64,000 bases of DNA, from assembly GCA_965238045.1 (NCBI GenBank), contig CBDEGU010000002.1, positions 124,001-188,000 on the forward strand. The letters run 5' to 3'. This stretch comes from CBDEGU01 sp965238045 (lineage in GTDB: Bacteria; Acidobacteriota; Terriglobia; Bryobacterales; UBA6623). The stretch's first letter is position 1; each line of letters opens with the position of its first letter. The notes under the pieces are model-generated. The model was given only the letters and a program-made list of their open reading frames with translations. It did no database searches and was not told where the DNA came from. The position numbers and the translations under genes are program-made. Shown here piece after piece: positions 28,084 to 36,599 of the stretch.

Positions 28084-29370
28084 ATGAGCGACCTGCCCGC
28101 CAAAACTCCGCCCGCGGCTGAACAAGGGCGATCCAGCGCGCCCTCGGCGCGCCGCTGGGGCGTTCTGGCGCTGCTGTTTTTCTCGATCATGGTCAACCTG
28201 CTCGACCGGCAGGTGCTGTCCGTGATGGCACCGCAGATTCGCGACGACCTGGGACTTTCCAACACCGATTACTCGCTGATTCTGTTCTTCTTTCTGCTGG
28301 GACTCACCTTGTTCCAGTTTCCCGTGGGGTTGCTGATCGACCGCAAGGGCGCGAGGTTCGGCCTGCCGCTGATCATGATCGTCTGGTCGCTCGCCAACGG
28401 GATGCATGCGTTTGCGCGGGACCTGGTGCAGTTTTGCGGACTGCGGTTTCTTCTCGGCGCTGGCGAATGCGGCAACTATTCCGGCGGCATCAAGGTCATC
28501 TCGCAGTGGTTCCCTCCCCGCGAGAGGGCGCTGGCCGGGGGCATCTTCAATAGCGGAACCGTCACGGGCGCGTTCCTTGCCCCGCTGCTGATCGTTCCCC
28601 TGGGACTGCATTTCGGGTGGCGGACGACCTTCATCATTCCCAGCGTTCTTGGTCTCTTGTGGATCATCCCCTGGCGGCGCTATTACCCTGAGAATGATCC
28701 CGGCCAGGTCCCGGAGCCCGAATCAGAGCCGGCGGAGGCGCAACTTTCCGCGCCGCGGCGAACCTCGTTCGTGACCATGCTGCGCTCCCGCCACGTCTGG
28801 GGAGCAGTGCTGATGCGCGCCCTGGCTGGGCCGGTCGTCCACTTCTACTGGAATTGGCTTCCGGAGTATCTGCGGCGCGAGCGCGGCTTCAGCATGGAGG
28901 AGATCGGCTGGACGGCTGGCATACCTTTTTTCTTCGCCGGAATCGGAAACTTGGCGGGCGGATGGTTTTCCGGCTATCTGATGAAGAAGGGCTGGTCCAC
29001 CGATTGGGCCAGAAAAGCGGCCTTCCTCCTCAGCGCGCTTCTGTGCACGAGCAGCATGGCCGTGCCTCTGGCTCCCGACGCCGTCTCGGCGATGGCGCTC
29101 ATTTGCCTGGCGACCTTCGGCATCGCGATCAGCGTTCCAACGCACATCGCGACATTGACCGATCTGTTTCCCGACCGTATTTTGGCGCGTATCGCCGGCC
29201 TGACGGGGCTCGGCGAAGGCATCATGAACATGACGCTGATGCTGGCGACCGGTATCGTCGTCGATCACTTCTCCTATCTGCCGGTGTTTTTGGCCGCGGG
29301 CCTGATGCCGTCGCTGGGGCTGGCGGCCCTGTTCGGGCTGATACGAAAGATCGAGCGCGTGGAAGTCTGA
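28084..29370 (+). CDS. MFS transporter, anion:cation symporter (hexuronate/galactonate) type
   Basis: The 428-residue inner-membrane protein has 12 predicted helices. NLLDRQVLSVMAPQIRDDLG, FLLGLTLFQFPVGLLIDRKG and LGAGECGNYSGGIKVISQWF are the ACS-family (ExuT/DgoT/GudP) signatures, so a sugar acid is the likely substrate with proton or sodium coupling. It is divergent from the NagB-like gene with 101 bp between the two starts, so the two may share regulation. The ATG at 28084 is preferred over the short upstream extension. Confidence 0.9.
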   Translation: MSDLPAKTPPAAEQGRSSAPSARRWGVLALLFFSIMVNLLDRQVLSVMAPQIRDDLGLSNTDYSLILFFFLLGLTLFQFPVGLLIDRKGARFGLPLIMIVWSLANGMHAFARDLVQFCGLRFLLGAGECGNYSGGIKVISQWFPPRERALAGGIFNSGTVTGAFLAPLLIVPLGLHFGWRTTFIIPSVLGLLWIIPWRRYYPENDPGQVPEPESEPAEAQLSAPRRTSFVTMLRSRHVWGAVLMRALAGPVVHFYWNWLPEYLRRERGFSMEEIGWTAGIPFFFAGIGNLAGGWFSGYLMKKGWSTDWARKAAFLLSALLCTSSMAVPLAPDAVSAMALICLATFGIAISVPTHIATLTDLFPDRILARIAGLTGLGEGIMNMTLMLATGIVVDHFSYLPVFLAAGLMPSLGLAALFGLIRKIERVEV

Positions 29371-29389
29371 CCCCACGCCGAAGCGTGGC

Positions 29390-30316
29390 TCAAAGCGAGA
29401 AGCTTTGGCGCAGTTGTTCGACTCCGGTCCCCATGCGGTCGAAAATACCCGAGAGCGTAGCGGGCTGAAGATGAGCCCGCGCGAAGGCGGAATCGGCCGC
29501 CGACAGGATCGCCGTTTCTTCGTCGCCGCCGTCGGCCCACGCCCGGGCAAGGCAGGTGCCGATCTGCACCGTTCCGACATGCGCCCGGGACCCCAGGCTG
29601 ACCGCGGCATGTTGCGGGTTATTCCAATAGCCGGCCGAGTCGATATAGATCCGCGGGAAATGCCAGGCCTCGAGCAGCCAGCGGCCGACTTGACATGAAT
29701 CTACTCCCAGGACGGCGATTTCGGCGAGACCTCGTTCCATCCCTTCGGCCAGCTGATCGATCCGTTCGCATTCGTCTGGAAGTTCCGAAAGCAAGGCCAG
29801 TTCCCCGATATTGTGAAGCAGGCCGACGACACTCATTTCGTCGAGATCCTGCAAGCGGCTCTGTTCGGAAATATCGCGGCACGCGATCGCGGCCGCCAGC
29901 GCCACGGTCCGCGCCTTCTCGGCGGCTTGACCTTGGAAGGAAAGCGTTTCCATTAGCTTGCAGGCGATCAGGTGCCGAAGCAGCAGGCTTAGCCGGCGCC
30001 GTCCCACGATGGCAACCGCCAGTGCCAGAGTTCGGATTCGTGATTGTACTCCGAAATAGGCAGAGTTCGCCAGCCTGAGTGTGTCGGCCGAGGCCCCAGG
30101 GTCGGCCATCAGGATATGCTGCACACGCTCATTCGCACAGAGGGGATCAAGCGTCGCTTCTAACGCCTTCTGCACAACACGGACAGAAGACGGCAGATTT
30201 TCCAGGCGAGTGATCGCCGCACTGACCTTCTCCGATGACAGATGGCGATTCGGTGAGCCCACGATAGCAGTACCTGAGGGACGAACCCTCTCTCTCTTGT
30301 CGGCCTTATCGGCCAT
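29390..30316 (-). CDS. HDOD domain protein
   Basis: The 308-residue cytoplasmic protein has the HDOD (HD-related output domain, PF08668) layout. It opens with LENLPSSVRVVQKALEATLD, then the helical core with RLANSAYFGVQSRIRTL and AVAIVGRRRLSLLLRHL, and VGLLHNIGELALLSELP, where the HD residues are degenerate as usual in HDOD. HDOD proteins act in signalling of stress, motility or cell cycle without enzymatic activity. It follows the MFS gene convergently with only 19 bp between stop codons. No partner domain is fused. Confidence 0.88.
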   Translation of the reverse strand: MADKADKRERVRPSGTAIVGSPNRHLSSEKVSAAITRLENLPSSVRVVQKALEATLDPLCANERVQHILMADPGASADTLRLANSAYFGVQSRIRTLALAVAIVGRRRLSLLLRHLIACKLMETLSFQGQAAEKARTVALAAAIACRDISEQSRLQDLDEMSVVGLLHNIGELALLSELPDECERIDQLAEGMERGLAEIAVLGVDSCQVGRWLLEAWHFPRIYIDSAGYWNNPQHAAVSLGSRAHVGTVQIGTCLARAWADGGDEETAILSAADSAFARAHLQPATLSGIFDRMGTGVEQLRQSFSL

Positions 30317-30450
30317 CGTGAGGGAAATCCGTAAACCCGGACCAGCCCGCTTTCCCCCATCGCCCGGCTCGGTGAAAGTACGCCCGACGATGCCCGACCA
30401 TAGGAGGCGCATGCCCAAAGGTGCGCGAAAGGGCTGCCGCGACAGCGCTG

Positions 30451-31401
30451 CTAGGAGGATAATTCCTTGATGATCTCTTGGGCGGTCGCCCGGGCTCGCT
30501 CCAGCTCACCCGAACCGTAGCTAATCGCCGCAACCTTGGAATGCCCGCCGCCGCCATATCGCTCACAGATCGAAGCCAAATTATGACGCGGCGCGGCTGG
30601 CGCCCAGGGGTTGGAACCCACCGAAACCTTGGTGCGAAATCCGGGGGCGGAGACCGAGACTGTATAGACGCTGCTGGGAAAAAGGTAATACGGAACGAAT
30701 TTGTTGTAACCAGTGTGCGTCGTCTCCGCCAGGTCGAAGAATACAACGCGTCCGATCTGCCGGCTGCGCTCCCGTATCACCTCAATCGATTCACGATGAC
30801 GCTGGTAAAGCTCCCCGAAACTCTCCTGGATCCAGGGAGTCTCGGCGACTTGTCGCAGGTTCTGGCGGGTAAGCAGAGGAATGATCTCGGCGCTGCGTTT
30901 CTCTTCCGAGGCTTCGAGGACCAAGGTGAGCTTCATTGCCGGCGCGGCCATCTCGACGGCTTGTTTCGCGCTTTCGTACTGCGCGCCGTCGATGATATTG
31001 GCCCAGCGAATGAGCTCTTGAAGATGGGCGGAGTCATAGGAGAATTTTTCTCCCGCGATCGCGGCGATAAACTTCGTGCACGATTTGAACGATGCGTCGT
31101 AGAACTTCCGGCCGCCGCGGTCCCGCTCAAAGTGCTTGGCGTCCTCGGGAGAAAGAAAGGCGCTCTGATGATGGTCAAACCACCAGGTCAGCTTTTCCGA
31201 GGCGCAGTATTTGAAGTCGACGATGGCGTTCTGGTCCCCGTCAAAGAGATCTTCGTCAAAGAGCTGTTCCGCGCTGTGAAACAGCCCCGTATAGGCGAAG
31301 CTCGCTTGGGGATCGAAGCAGCGGCGAAAAAAATCCGTGAAAATTGATGCGGAACAGGCGCCGTCAAAGCAGCGGTCATGATAGAAGAGTCGTACGCGCA
31401 T
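30451..31401 (-). CDS. DHH/DHHA1 family phosphoesterase
   Basis: The 316-residue protein starts RVRLFYHDRCFDGACSA (first metal motif), then VDFKY, the signature WWFDHHQS (DHH) and a C-terminal DHHA1 motif YGGGGHSKVAA. These Mn-dependent enzymes hydrolyse nanoRNA, pAp or cyclic dinucleotide products. Its divergence from classical NrnA leaves the substrate uncertain. It is minus-strand and lies 134 bp upstream of the HDOD gene, possibly in the same transcript. The preceding in-frame ATG at 31428 adds nine non-family residues. Confidence 0.87.
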   Translation of the reverse strand: MRVRLFYHDRCFDGACSASIFTDFFRRCFDPQASFAYTGLFHSAEQLFDEDLFDGDQNAIVDFKYCASEKLTWWFDHHQSAFLSPEDAKHFERDRGGRKFYDASFKSCTKFIAAIAGEKFSYDSAHLQELIRWANIIDGAQYESAKQAVEMAAPAMKLTLVLEASEEKRSAEIIPLLTRQNLRQVAETPWIQESFGELYQRHRESIEVIRERSRQIGRVVFFDLAETTHTGYNKFVPYYLFPSSVYTVSVSAPGFRTKVSVGSNPWAPAAPRHNLASICERYGGGGHSKVAAISYGSGELERARATAQEIIKELSS

Positions 31402-31609
31402 GGGGAAAAACGTATCAGCATGGCGCATTTCGAGCCAAAGATCAAGGCGCCCGGTTTCGAGCTTGCGGCTGGTCCGCGTTTGGGCCTCTGCCGGCGACGG
31501 CCGTTCGCGCCTCGCGCTGCCCCCCTTACGTTGCCCCCTCGCGGGAGCAGTGACATAATGAGGAGGCTATTCCGGAACGTCTGAGGGAGGCCGTCAGAAA
31601 AGGATTCTT

Positions 31610-32995
31610 ATGCGCAAGCCATGGATAGCCAAGCGGCAAAACGATGCGGTTCGAACGCAGATGCACTACGCCCGGCGCGGGCTCGTTACCGAAGAGATGG
31701 AATACGTCGCCCGGCGAGAACACCTCTCGCCCGAGCTGGTTCGCGACGAAGTCGCCCGGGGCCGGCTGATCATCCCAGCCAATATTCGCCACCTCAACCT
31801 CGAGCCGATGGGCATCGGCATCGCCTCCCGCTGCAAGATCAACTCGAATATCGGAAACTCGGCCGTTACGTCCGAGATCGATCAAGAGCTCGAGAAACTC
31901 GACTACTCCATCAAGTACGGCGCCGATACGGTCATGGATCTCTCGACCGGCGGCGACATTCCGCGCATCCGGCAGGCGATCCTCGACCACTCGGCCGTGC
32001 CGATCGGCACCGTGCCGATCTACGAAGCGCTGACGCATGTCGACGGCAAGATCGAGAACCTCACCTGGCCCATCATGCGTGATGTGATCGAGCAACAGGC
32101 CGAGCAGGGCGTGGATTACATGACGATTCACGCCGGCGTGCTCATCCAGCATATTCCGCTGGCGACCAAGCGCGTTACCGGGATCGTCAGCCGCGGCGGC
32201 GCGCTGCTGGCCGAGTGGATGGTTCGTCATCACCGGCAGAACCTGCTCTACGAGAACTTCGATGAACTCTGCAAGATTTTCCAGAAGTACGACGTCAGCT
32301 TCTCGCTCGGCGACGGGCTGCGCCCCGGTTCCCTCGCCGACGCCAGCGACGAGGCACAGTTCGCCGAACTCGAAACCCTCGGCGAACTGACCAAGCGGGC
32401 TTGGGATTTCGACGTGCAGATCATGGTCGAAGGGCCGGGCCATATCCCGCTCGACCAGATCAAGCTGCAGGTCGACAAAGAAATGGAAATCTGTCACGAA
32501 GCGCCGTTCTACACCCTCGGGCCCCTGGTGACCGACATCGCTCCCGGCTATGACCACATCACTTCCGCCATCGGCGCGGCGATGATCGGCTGGCACGGGG
32601 CCTCGATGCTCTGCTATGTCACGCCCAAGGAGCACCTCGGGCTGCCCAACAAAGAAGACGTCAAGGAGGGACTCATCGCCTACCAGATCGCGGCCCACGC
32701 GGCCGATGTCGCCCGCCATCGCCCCGGCGCGCGCGACCGCGACGATGCGCTTTCCAAGGCCCGCTTCGAGTTCGACTGGAACCTTCAGTTTGAGCTGTCG
32801 CTGGACCCGGAAACCGCCCGCGCCATGCATGACGAGACACTGCCCGAGGAAGGCTACAAGGAGGCCCACTTCTGCTCGATGTGCGGACCGAACTTCTGCT
32901 CGATGAACGTCTCGTCCCGCGTCACCGAGTTCAGCGCGGAAGACGCCCAAGCGGTATTGAAGAAACAGGAGCTGGTAACGATCGCCGGCGCCTAG
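31610..32995 (+). CDS. thiC: Phosphomethylpyrimidine synthase
   Basis: The 461-residue radical-SAM enzyme rearranges aminoimidazole ribotide to hydroxymethylpyrimidine phosphate for thiamine. It is the short form without the extra N-terminal domain of E. coli ThiC. IGIASRCKINSNIGNSAV, TVMDLSTGGDIPRIR, GPGHIPLDQI and the C-terminal cluster motif CSMCGPNFC (CxxCx4C) are all intact. An AAGGA site precedes the ATG. The 208-bp upstream spacer shows no recognisable TPP riboswitch core. No other thi gene is in the window. Confidence 0.97.
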   Translation: MRKPWIAKRQNDAVRTQMHYARRGLVTEEMEYVARREHLSPELVRDEVARGRLIIPANIRHLNLEPMGIGIASRCKINSNIGNSAVTSEIDQELEKLDYSIKYGADTVMDLSTGGDIPRIRQAILDHSAVPIGTVPIYEALTHVDGKIENLTWPIMRDVIEQQAEQGVDYMTIHAGVLIQHIPLATKRVTGIVSRGGALLAEWMVRHHRQNLLYENFDELCKIFQKYDVSFSLGDGLRPGSLADASDEAQFAELETLGELTKRAWDFDVQIMVEGPGHIPLDQIKLQVDKEMEICHEAPFYTLGPLVTDIAPGYDHITSAIGAAMIGWHGASMLCYVTPKEHLGLPNKEDVKEGLIAYQIAAHAADVARHRPGARDRDDALSKARFEFDWNLQFELSLDPETARAMHDETLPEEGYKEAHFCSMCGPNFCSMNVSSRVTEFSAEDAQAVLKKQELVTIAGA

Positions 32996-33226
32996 CGACC
33001 CGTGGCTAGAGCTTGGCGGCGAGAAAATGGTTTGGTTGCCCCTCGGGCGCTGCCGTTCGCCAGGTGGGACTCGGCCCTTCCGACCCAGACCCTGTCCTCG
33101 GCTTGTTGAGAAACACTGCTTGTTGAGACTCGTCGCTTGTTAGAACTTCTAGCCTGCTCCCGCGGGACATGACGTGATTGCGGTGTTTTGTTTGCGTCGT
33201 CCCGTCTTCCCGCGGATATACCACCC

Positions 33227-33997
33227 ATGCTTGCCTCGGACGAAAAAGCCCGGCTGGAGCACGACGATCTTCTGCGCCAGCACTTCAACCGCTGGGCCAC
33301 CAGCGGTGTTGGCGACGAGATGGAGGCTTGGCACCGGGTGGTGACCGAAAAAGCCATCCAGCACATGCGGCTCTCTCCCCAGGAGCGCATTCTCGACGTC
33401 GGCTGCGGCAACGGCTGGACCTGCCGCGCGCTCGCCCGCCTCTCGCCGGAGAGCGCCATCGTCGGCATCGACCTTTCCGACGAAATGATCCACCGGGCGA
33501 GAGAGAAATCCACCGGCCAGCCTAATGTCCTCTTCGCGCCCGGCTCGGCCGAAGAGATCCCCTGGGCCGGGGACTACTTTTCGCTCATCCTCAGCGTCGA
33601 GTCGGCTTGTTACTGGTATTCGCCCGACCAGGCGATGCGTGAGATGTTTCGGGTCGCCGCCTGGGGCGGGCAGCTCGTGTTGCTGATGTTCTTCTACCTC
33701 GAAAACCCACACGCGCACCACTGGCAAGAACATGTTGGGACGCCCATGCAGCTAAAATCCGCCGCCGAGTGGAGGGAACTTTTCGAGCGCTGGGGTTTTG
33801 AAAAGGTTGAGAGCCGCCAGATCGCCGACGACCGTCCGGTGGAAGACGCCTTCACCCCTGACGTTCATTGGCGCTCGCGCGAGGAGAAGCGAGCCTTCCG
33901 GCGCGCGGGCGCACTGATGGTCAGCGGACGAAAACCGCCGCCCCCCGAGCCCGGCCCGATCAGCAGCGCCCCGGACCCTTTCCGGATCGTTTCCTGA
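33227..33997 (+). CDS. Class I SAM-dependent methyltransferase
   Basis: The 256-residue cytoplasmic protein has motif I ILDVGCGNGWTCRALARL, an acidic post-I strand IVGIDLSD, and the Methyltransf_11-type continuation (SAEEIPWAGDYFSLILSVESACYWY). The preceding helices include HRVVTEKAIQHM. The target could be a quinone, lipid or small metabolite. The C-terminus is proline-rich. The ATG at 33227 was chosen over 33188. The spacer before it contains three GCTTGTTGA-type words in near-tandem, about 33099-33140. Confidence 0.86.
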   Translation: MLASDEKARLEHDDLLRQHFNRWATSGVGDEMEAWHRVVTEKAIQHMRLSPQERILDVGCGNGWTCRALARLSPESAIVGIDLSDEMIHRAREKSTGQPNVLFAPGSAEEIPWAGDYFSLILSVESACYWYSPDQAMREMFRVAAWGGQLVLLMFFYLENPHAHHWQEHVGTPMQLKSAAEWRELFERWGFEKVESRQIADDRPVEDAFTPDVHWRSREEKRAFRRAGALMVSGRKPPPPEPGPISSAPDPFRIVS

Positions 33998-34076
33998 CGC
34001 ATTCTTCACTGACACGTCCTTCGCTGCAATCCCGCCGCCATCGGCAACGACCGCGAAGCCGGCGTCGCCCGTTATA

Positions 34077-34670
34077 ATGGTGGTTCTCAGGTCGGGGGTC
34101 GGCGTGCCGTTTCTTCAGAATCAGTTCGAGCGCAACTTTGTAACCACCTCGGTGGACTATGTATTCAACTGGGCGCGCAAGTCCGCCATCTGGCCCCTGA
34201 CCTTCGGGCTGGCCTGTTGCGCGATCGAGATGATTGCCTCGTCGACATCGCGGTTCGACATCGCGCGCTTCGGCGCCGAGGTCTTCCGGCCCAGCCCCCG
34301 GCAGTCGGATCTGATGATCGTTGCCGGCACGGTCTCGCTCAAGATGGCGCCGGTATTGAAGCGTATCTGGGATCAGATGCCCGAGCCAAAGTGGTGCATC
34401 TCGATGGGGGCCTGCTCCTCGGTTGGTGGCCCGTTCAACACCTACGGCGTGCTCCAGGGCGTCGACAAGATCGTTCCCGTCGACGTCTATGTGTTGGGCT
34501 GCCCGCCGCGTCCGGAGAACCTTTTCTACGCGCTGCTGAAGCTCCAGGACAAGATCGATCGGATGACCACTCTCACCAAACGCCCCACGCTCGTTCGCCT
34601 GGATGATTCGATGTTCGAGGATTTCAAGAAGCGGGTCATGATCGCGCAAACTCAGAATCCGGCAGCCTAG
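34077..34670 (+). CDS. nuoB: NADH-quinone oxidoreductase subunit B (lone copy)
   Basis: The 197-residue protein is the N2-cluster subunit of respiratory complex I. The four cluster cysteines are in place: C47 and C48 (LACCAIEM), C113 (MGACSS) and C142 (LGCPPRPE). SRFDIARFGAEVFR and VPVDVYVLGCPP are family-typical. It stands alone between a methyltransferase and a repeat, with no other nuo genes here, so either the complex I genes are dispersed or this is an extra copy. The ATG at 34077 gives a slightly long N-terminus; GTG at 34104 is an alternative. Confidence 0.95.
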   Translation: MVVLRSGVGVPFLQNQFERNFVTTSVDYVFNWARKSAIWPLTFGLACCAIEMIASSTSRFDIARFGAEVFRPSPRQSDLMIVAGTVSLKMAPVLKRIWDQMPEPKWCISMGACSSVGGPFNTYGVLQGVDKIVPVDVYVLGCPPRPENLFYALLKLQDKIDRMTTLTKRPTLVRLDDSMFEDFKKRVMIAQTQNPAA

Positions 34671-34673
34671 CAA

Positions 34674-34691
34674 CCCGTGCCAGAACACGGG
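34674..34691 (+). terminator. Short hairpin after nuoB
   Basis: CCCGTG at 34674-34679 pairs with CACGGG at 34686-34691 across a 6-nt loop, starting 4 bp after the nuoB stop. There is no T-tract, so termination efficiency is uncertain. Similar CCCGTG words follow thiC and the glycosyltransferase gene at 55551. Confidence 0.45.
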
Positions 34692-34798
34692 CTGAGTCCC
34701 TGCTGGCTCACAGGCCGCTCTAGCCGTTTCGTCTCGAACCCGCCACTGGGGGATGCCTTCCGATCGTCACTCTGTCCCGCAAACACGGCCTTTCTTGT

Positions 34799-34984
34799 GC
34801 TAGCCCGCATTTCTCATCACTTGGCGAAGCGAAGTGCATGAGAGGCGCGTCAGTACGAGGCGCGCGCCGCTTGACGAGCGCAGGCGTACGTGGCAGTACG
34901 TTGAGCACGGCGAGCAAGCGCAACGAAGTAATGGCGGGACTCTCATGTGCTTCGGTCGTCCAGTGGTGAGAAATGCGGGCTAGC
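34799..34984. repeat. MITE-like dispersed repeat A, copy 1
   Basis: This 186-bp block has perfect 18-bp outer inverted repeats (34799-34816 with 34967-34984, beginning GCTAGCCCGCATTTCTCA). The complementarity continues imperfectly to about 46 bp on each side. The roughly 90-bp interior has a small palindrome (GTAC...GTAC) and no open frame of note. A second copy at 41307-41490 differs at about 14 of 184 positions. It occupies the nuoB-carboxyltransferase spacer. It looks like a non-autonomous transposable element or a mobile structured-RNA repeat. Confidence 0.85.
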
Positions 34985-35009
34985 CGCGATCTTGTGCTGA
35001 CGGCGACGC

Positions 35010-36563
35010 TCAAAGAGGAATGTTGCCGTGCTTTTTTCGCGGCATGGTGTCGGTCTTGTTCTTGAGCATCTCTAGGGCGGTGATGAGCTTTCGGCGAGTA
35101 TCGCGGGGCTGGATCACCTCGTCAACCCAGCCCTTCTCGGCCGCCGCGTACGGATTGGCGAAGCGGTCGCGAAACTCTTCGATTTTTTTCTTGCGGAAGA
35201 CCTCGGCGTCATCTCCGGCGGCGGCGATTTCTCGGCGATAGAGGATGTTCACGGCGCCTTCCGGGCCCATGACGGCGATCTCGGCCGTCGGATAGGCGTA
35301 GTTAATGTCGGTCCGCAGGTGTTTCGAACCCATAACGCAATAGGCTCCGCCGTAGGCCTTGCGCGTGATGACGGTAATTTTCGGCACGGTGGCTTCGGCG
35401 TAGGCGTAGAGCAGCTTGGCTCCGTGCTTGATGATGCCCCCGTACTCCTGTGCGGTGCCGGGCAGGAAACCGGGAACGTCCTCGAAGGTGATGATCGGAA
35501 TGCCGAAAGCGTCGCAAAACCGGATGAAGCGCGCGCCCTTCAGCGACGCGTCGATGTCCAGACAGCCGGCCAGAACGGCGGGCTGATTGGCGACGAAGGC
35601 CGCGGTGCGGCCGCCAAGGCGAGCAAACCCTACAACGATATTTCCCGCGAAGAGCTCGTGTACTTCAAAGAAGTAGCCCTCGTCGGCCACGTGGCGAATG
35701 ATCTGCTTGATGTCGTAGGGAACATCGGATTCCGCCGGGACGATCGAGTCGAGGGCCGCTTCGGATCGGCCGGTGGGGTCGCTGGTCGCTCGCAGGGGCG
35801 GGTCCTCGAGATGATTCGACGGCAAGAAACTGAGTAACTCGCGAATCATCTGCAAGCACTCTCTATCCCCCGAGGCGAGGAACTGCGCGACACCGCTGAT
35901 TTCGTTATGTGTTTGGCCGCCGCCAAGTTGCTCCTTGGTGACGTCTTCATGCGTGACGGTCTTGATGACGTCCGGTCCGGTGACGAACATGTAGCTCGTC
36001 TTGTCGACCATGAACGTAAAATCGGTGATCGCGGGAGAATAGACCGACCCTCCGGCGCAGGGACCCATGATGGCTGAGATCTGCGGGATCACACCACTGG
36101 CCAGTGTGTTGCGAAGAAAGATGTCGGCGTAACCGGCCAGCGAGGCGACGCCTTCCTGGATGCGAGCGCCGCCGGAATCGTTGAGTCCGATGATGGGAGC
36201 GCCGTTCTTCATCGCAAGGTCCATCACTTTGCAGATCTTGGCCGCGTTCTCAAGCGAGAGCGAGCCGCCGAAGACCGTAAAGTCATGGGCGAAAACATAG
36301 ACCAGGCGGCCGTCGATGCGTCCGTATCCGGTAACGAACCCGTCGCCGGGAATCGTATTCTGGTCCATGCCGAACTCGTGGCACGAATGGACGACCAGCC
36401 GATCGAGTTCCTCGAAACTGCCTTCGTCGAGCAAGAACTCGACACGTTCCCGGGCCGACCACTTGCCCTCGCGATGCTGGCGCTCGGTTCGCTCCACGCC
36501 GCCGCCGGCGCGCGCGGCTTCGTCCCTGCGTTTGAGTTCGGCTAGTTTTTCGTCAATCGTCAT
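35010..36563 (-). CDS. Acyl-CoA carboxylase carboxyltransferase subunit (PccB/MmdA type)
   Basis: The 517-residue protein carries both carboxyltransferase halves (PF01039). The acyl-CoA-binding and biotin-binding blocks are seen in NDSGGARIQEGVASLAGYAD, GPCAGGSVYSPAITDF, and the C-terminal FEDVPGFLPG and KAYGGAYCVMGSKH. This fits propionyl- or acetyl-CoA carboxylase beta, or the methylmalonyl-CoA decarboxylase alpha subunit. It would need a biotin carrier and, for synthesis, a biotin carboxylase; neither is in the window. It is separated by only 36 bp from the isomerase gene upstream on the same strand. Confidence 0.93.
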   Translation of the reverse strand: MTIDEKLAELKRRDEAARAGGGVERTERQHREGKWSARERVEFLLDEGSFEELDRLVVHSCHEFGMDQNTIPGDGFVTGYGRIDGRLVYVFAHDFTVFGGSLSLENAAKICKVMDLAMKNGAPIIGLNDSGGARIQEGVASLAGYADIFLRNTLASGVIPQISAIMGPCAGGSVYSPAITDFTFMVDKTSYMFVTGPDVIKTVTHEDVTKEQLGGGQTHNEISGVAQFLASGDRECLQMIRELLSFLPSNHLEDPPLRATSDPTGRSEAALDSIVPAESDVPYDIKQIIRHVADEGYFFEVHELFAGNIVVGFARLGGRTAAFVANQPAVLAGCLDIDASLKGARFIRFCDAFGIPIITFEDVPGFLPGTAQEYGGIIKHGAKLLYAYAEATVPKITVITRKAYGGAYCVMGSKHLRTDINYAYPTAEIAVMGPEGAVNILYRREIAAAGDDAEVFRKKKIEEFRDRFANPYAAAEKGWVDEVIQPRDTRRKLITALEMLKNKTDTMPRKKHGNIPL

Positions 36564-36599
36564 GGGAGGGAGATGGCGCCGCGGGCGCCGCTCACGATG

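Noticed and set aside
31402..31609. Possible TPP riboswitch before thiC
   Set aside because: I looked for the CTGAGA and ACCTGAT...GGNTAATNCC core blocks. Only a CTGAGGGAGG word near 31580 is present and the rest is absent.
31526..32950. A 474-codon minus-strand frame opposite thiC
   Set aside because: ThiC motifs on the plus strand are complete, and the antisense frame is a GC-rich shadow.
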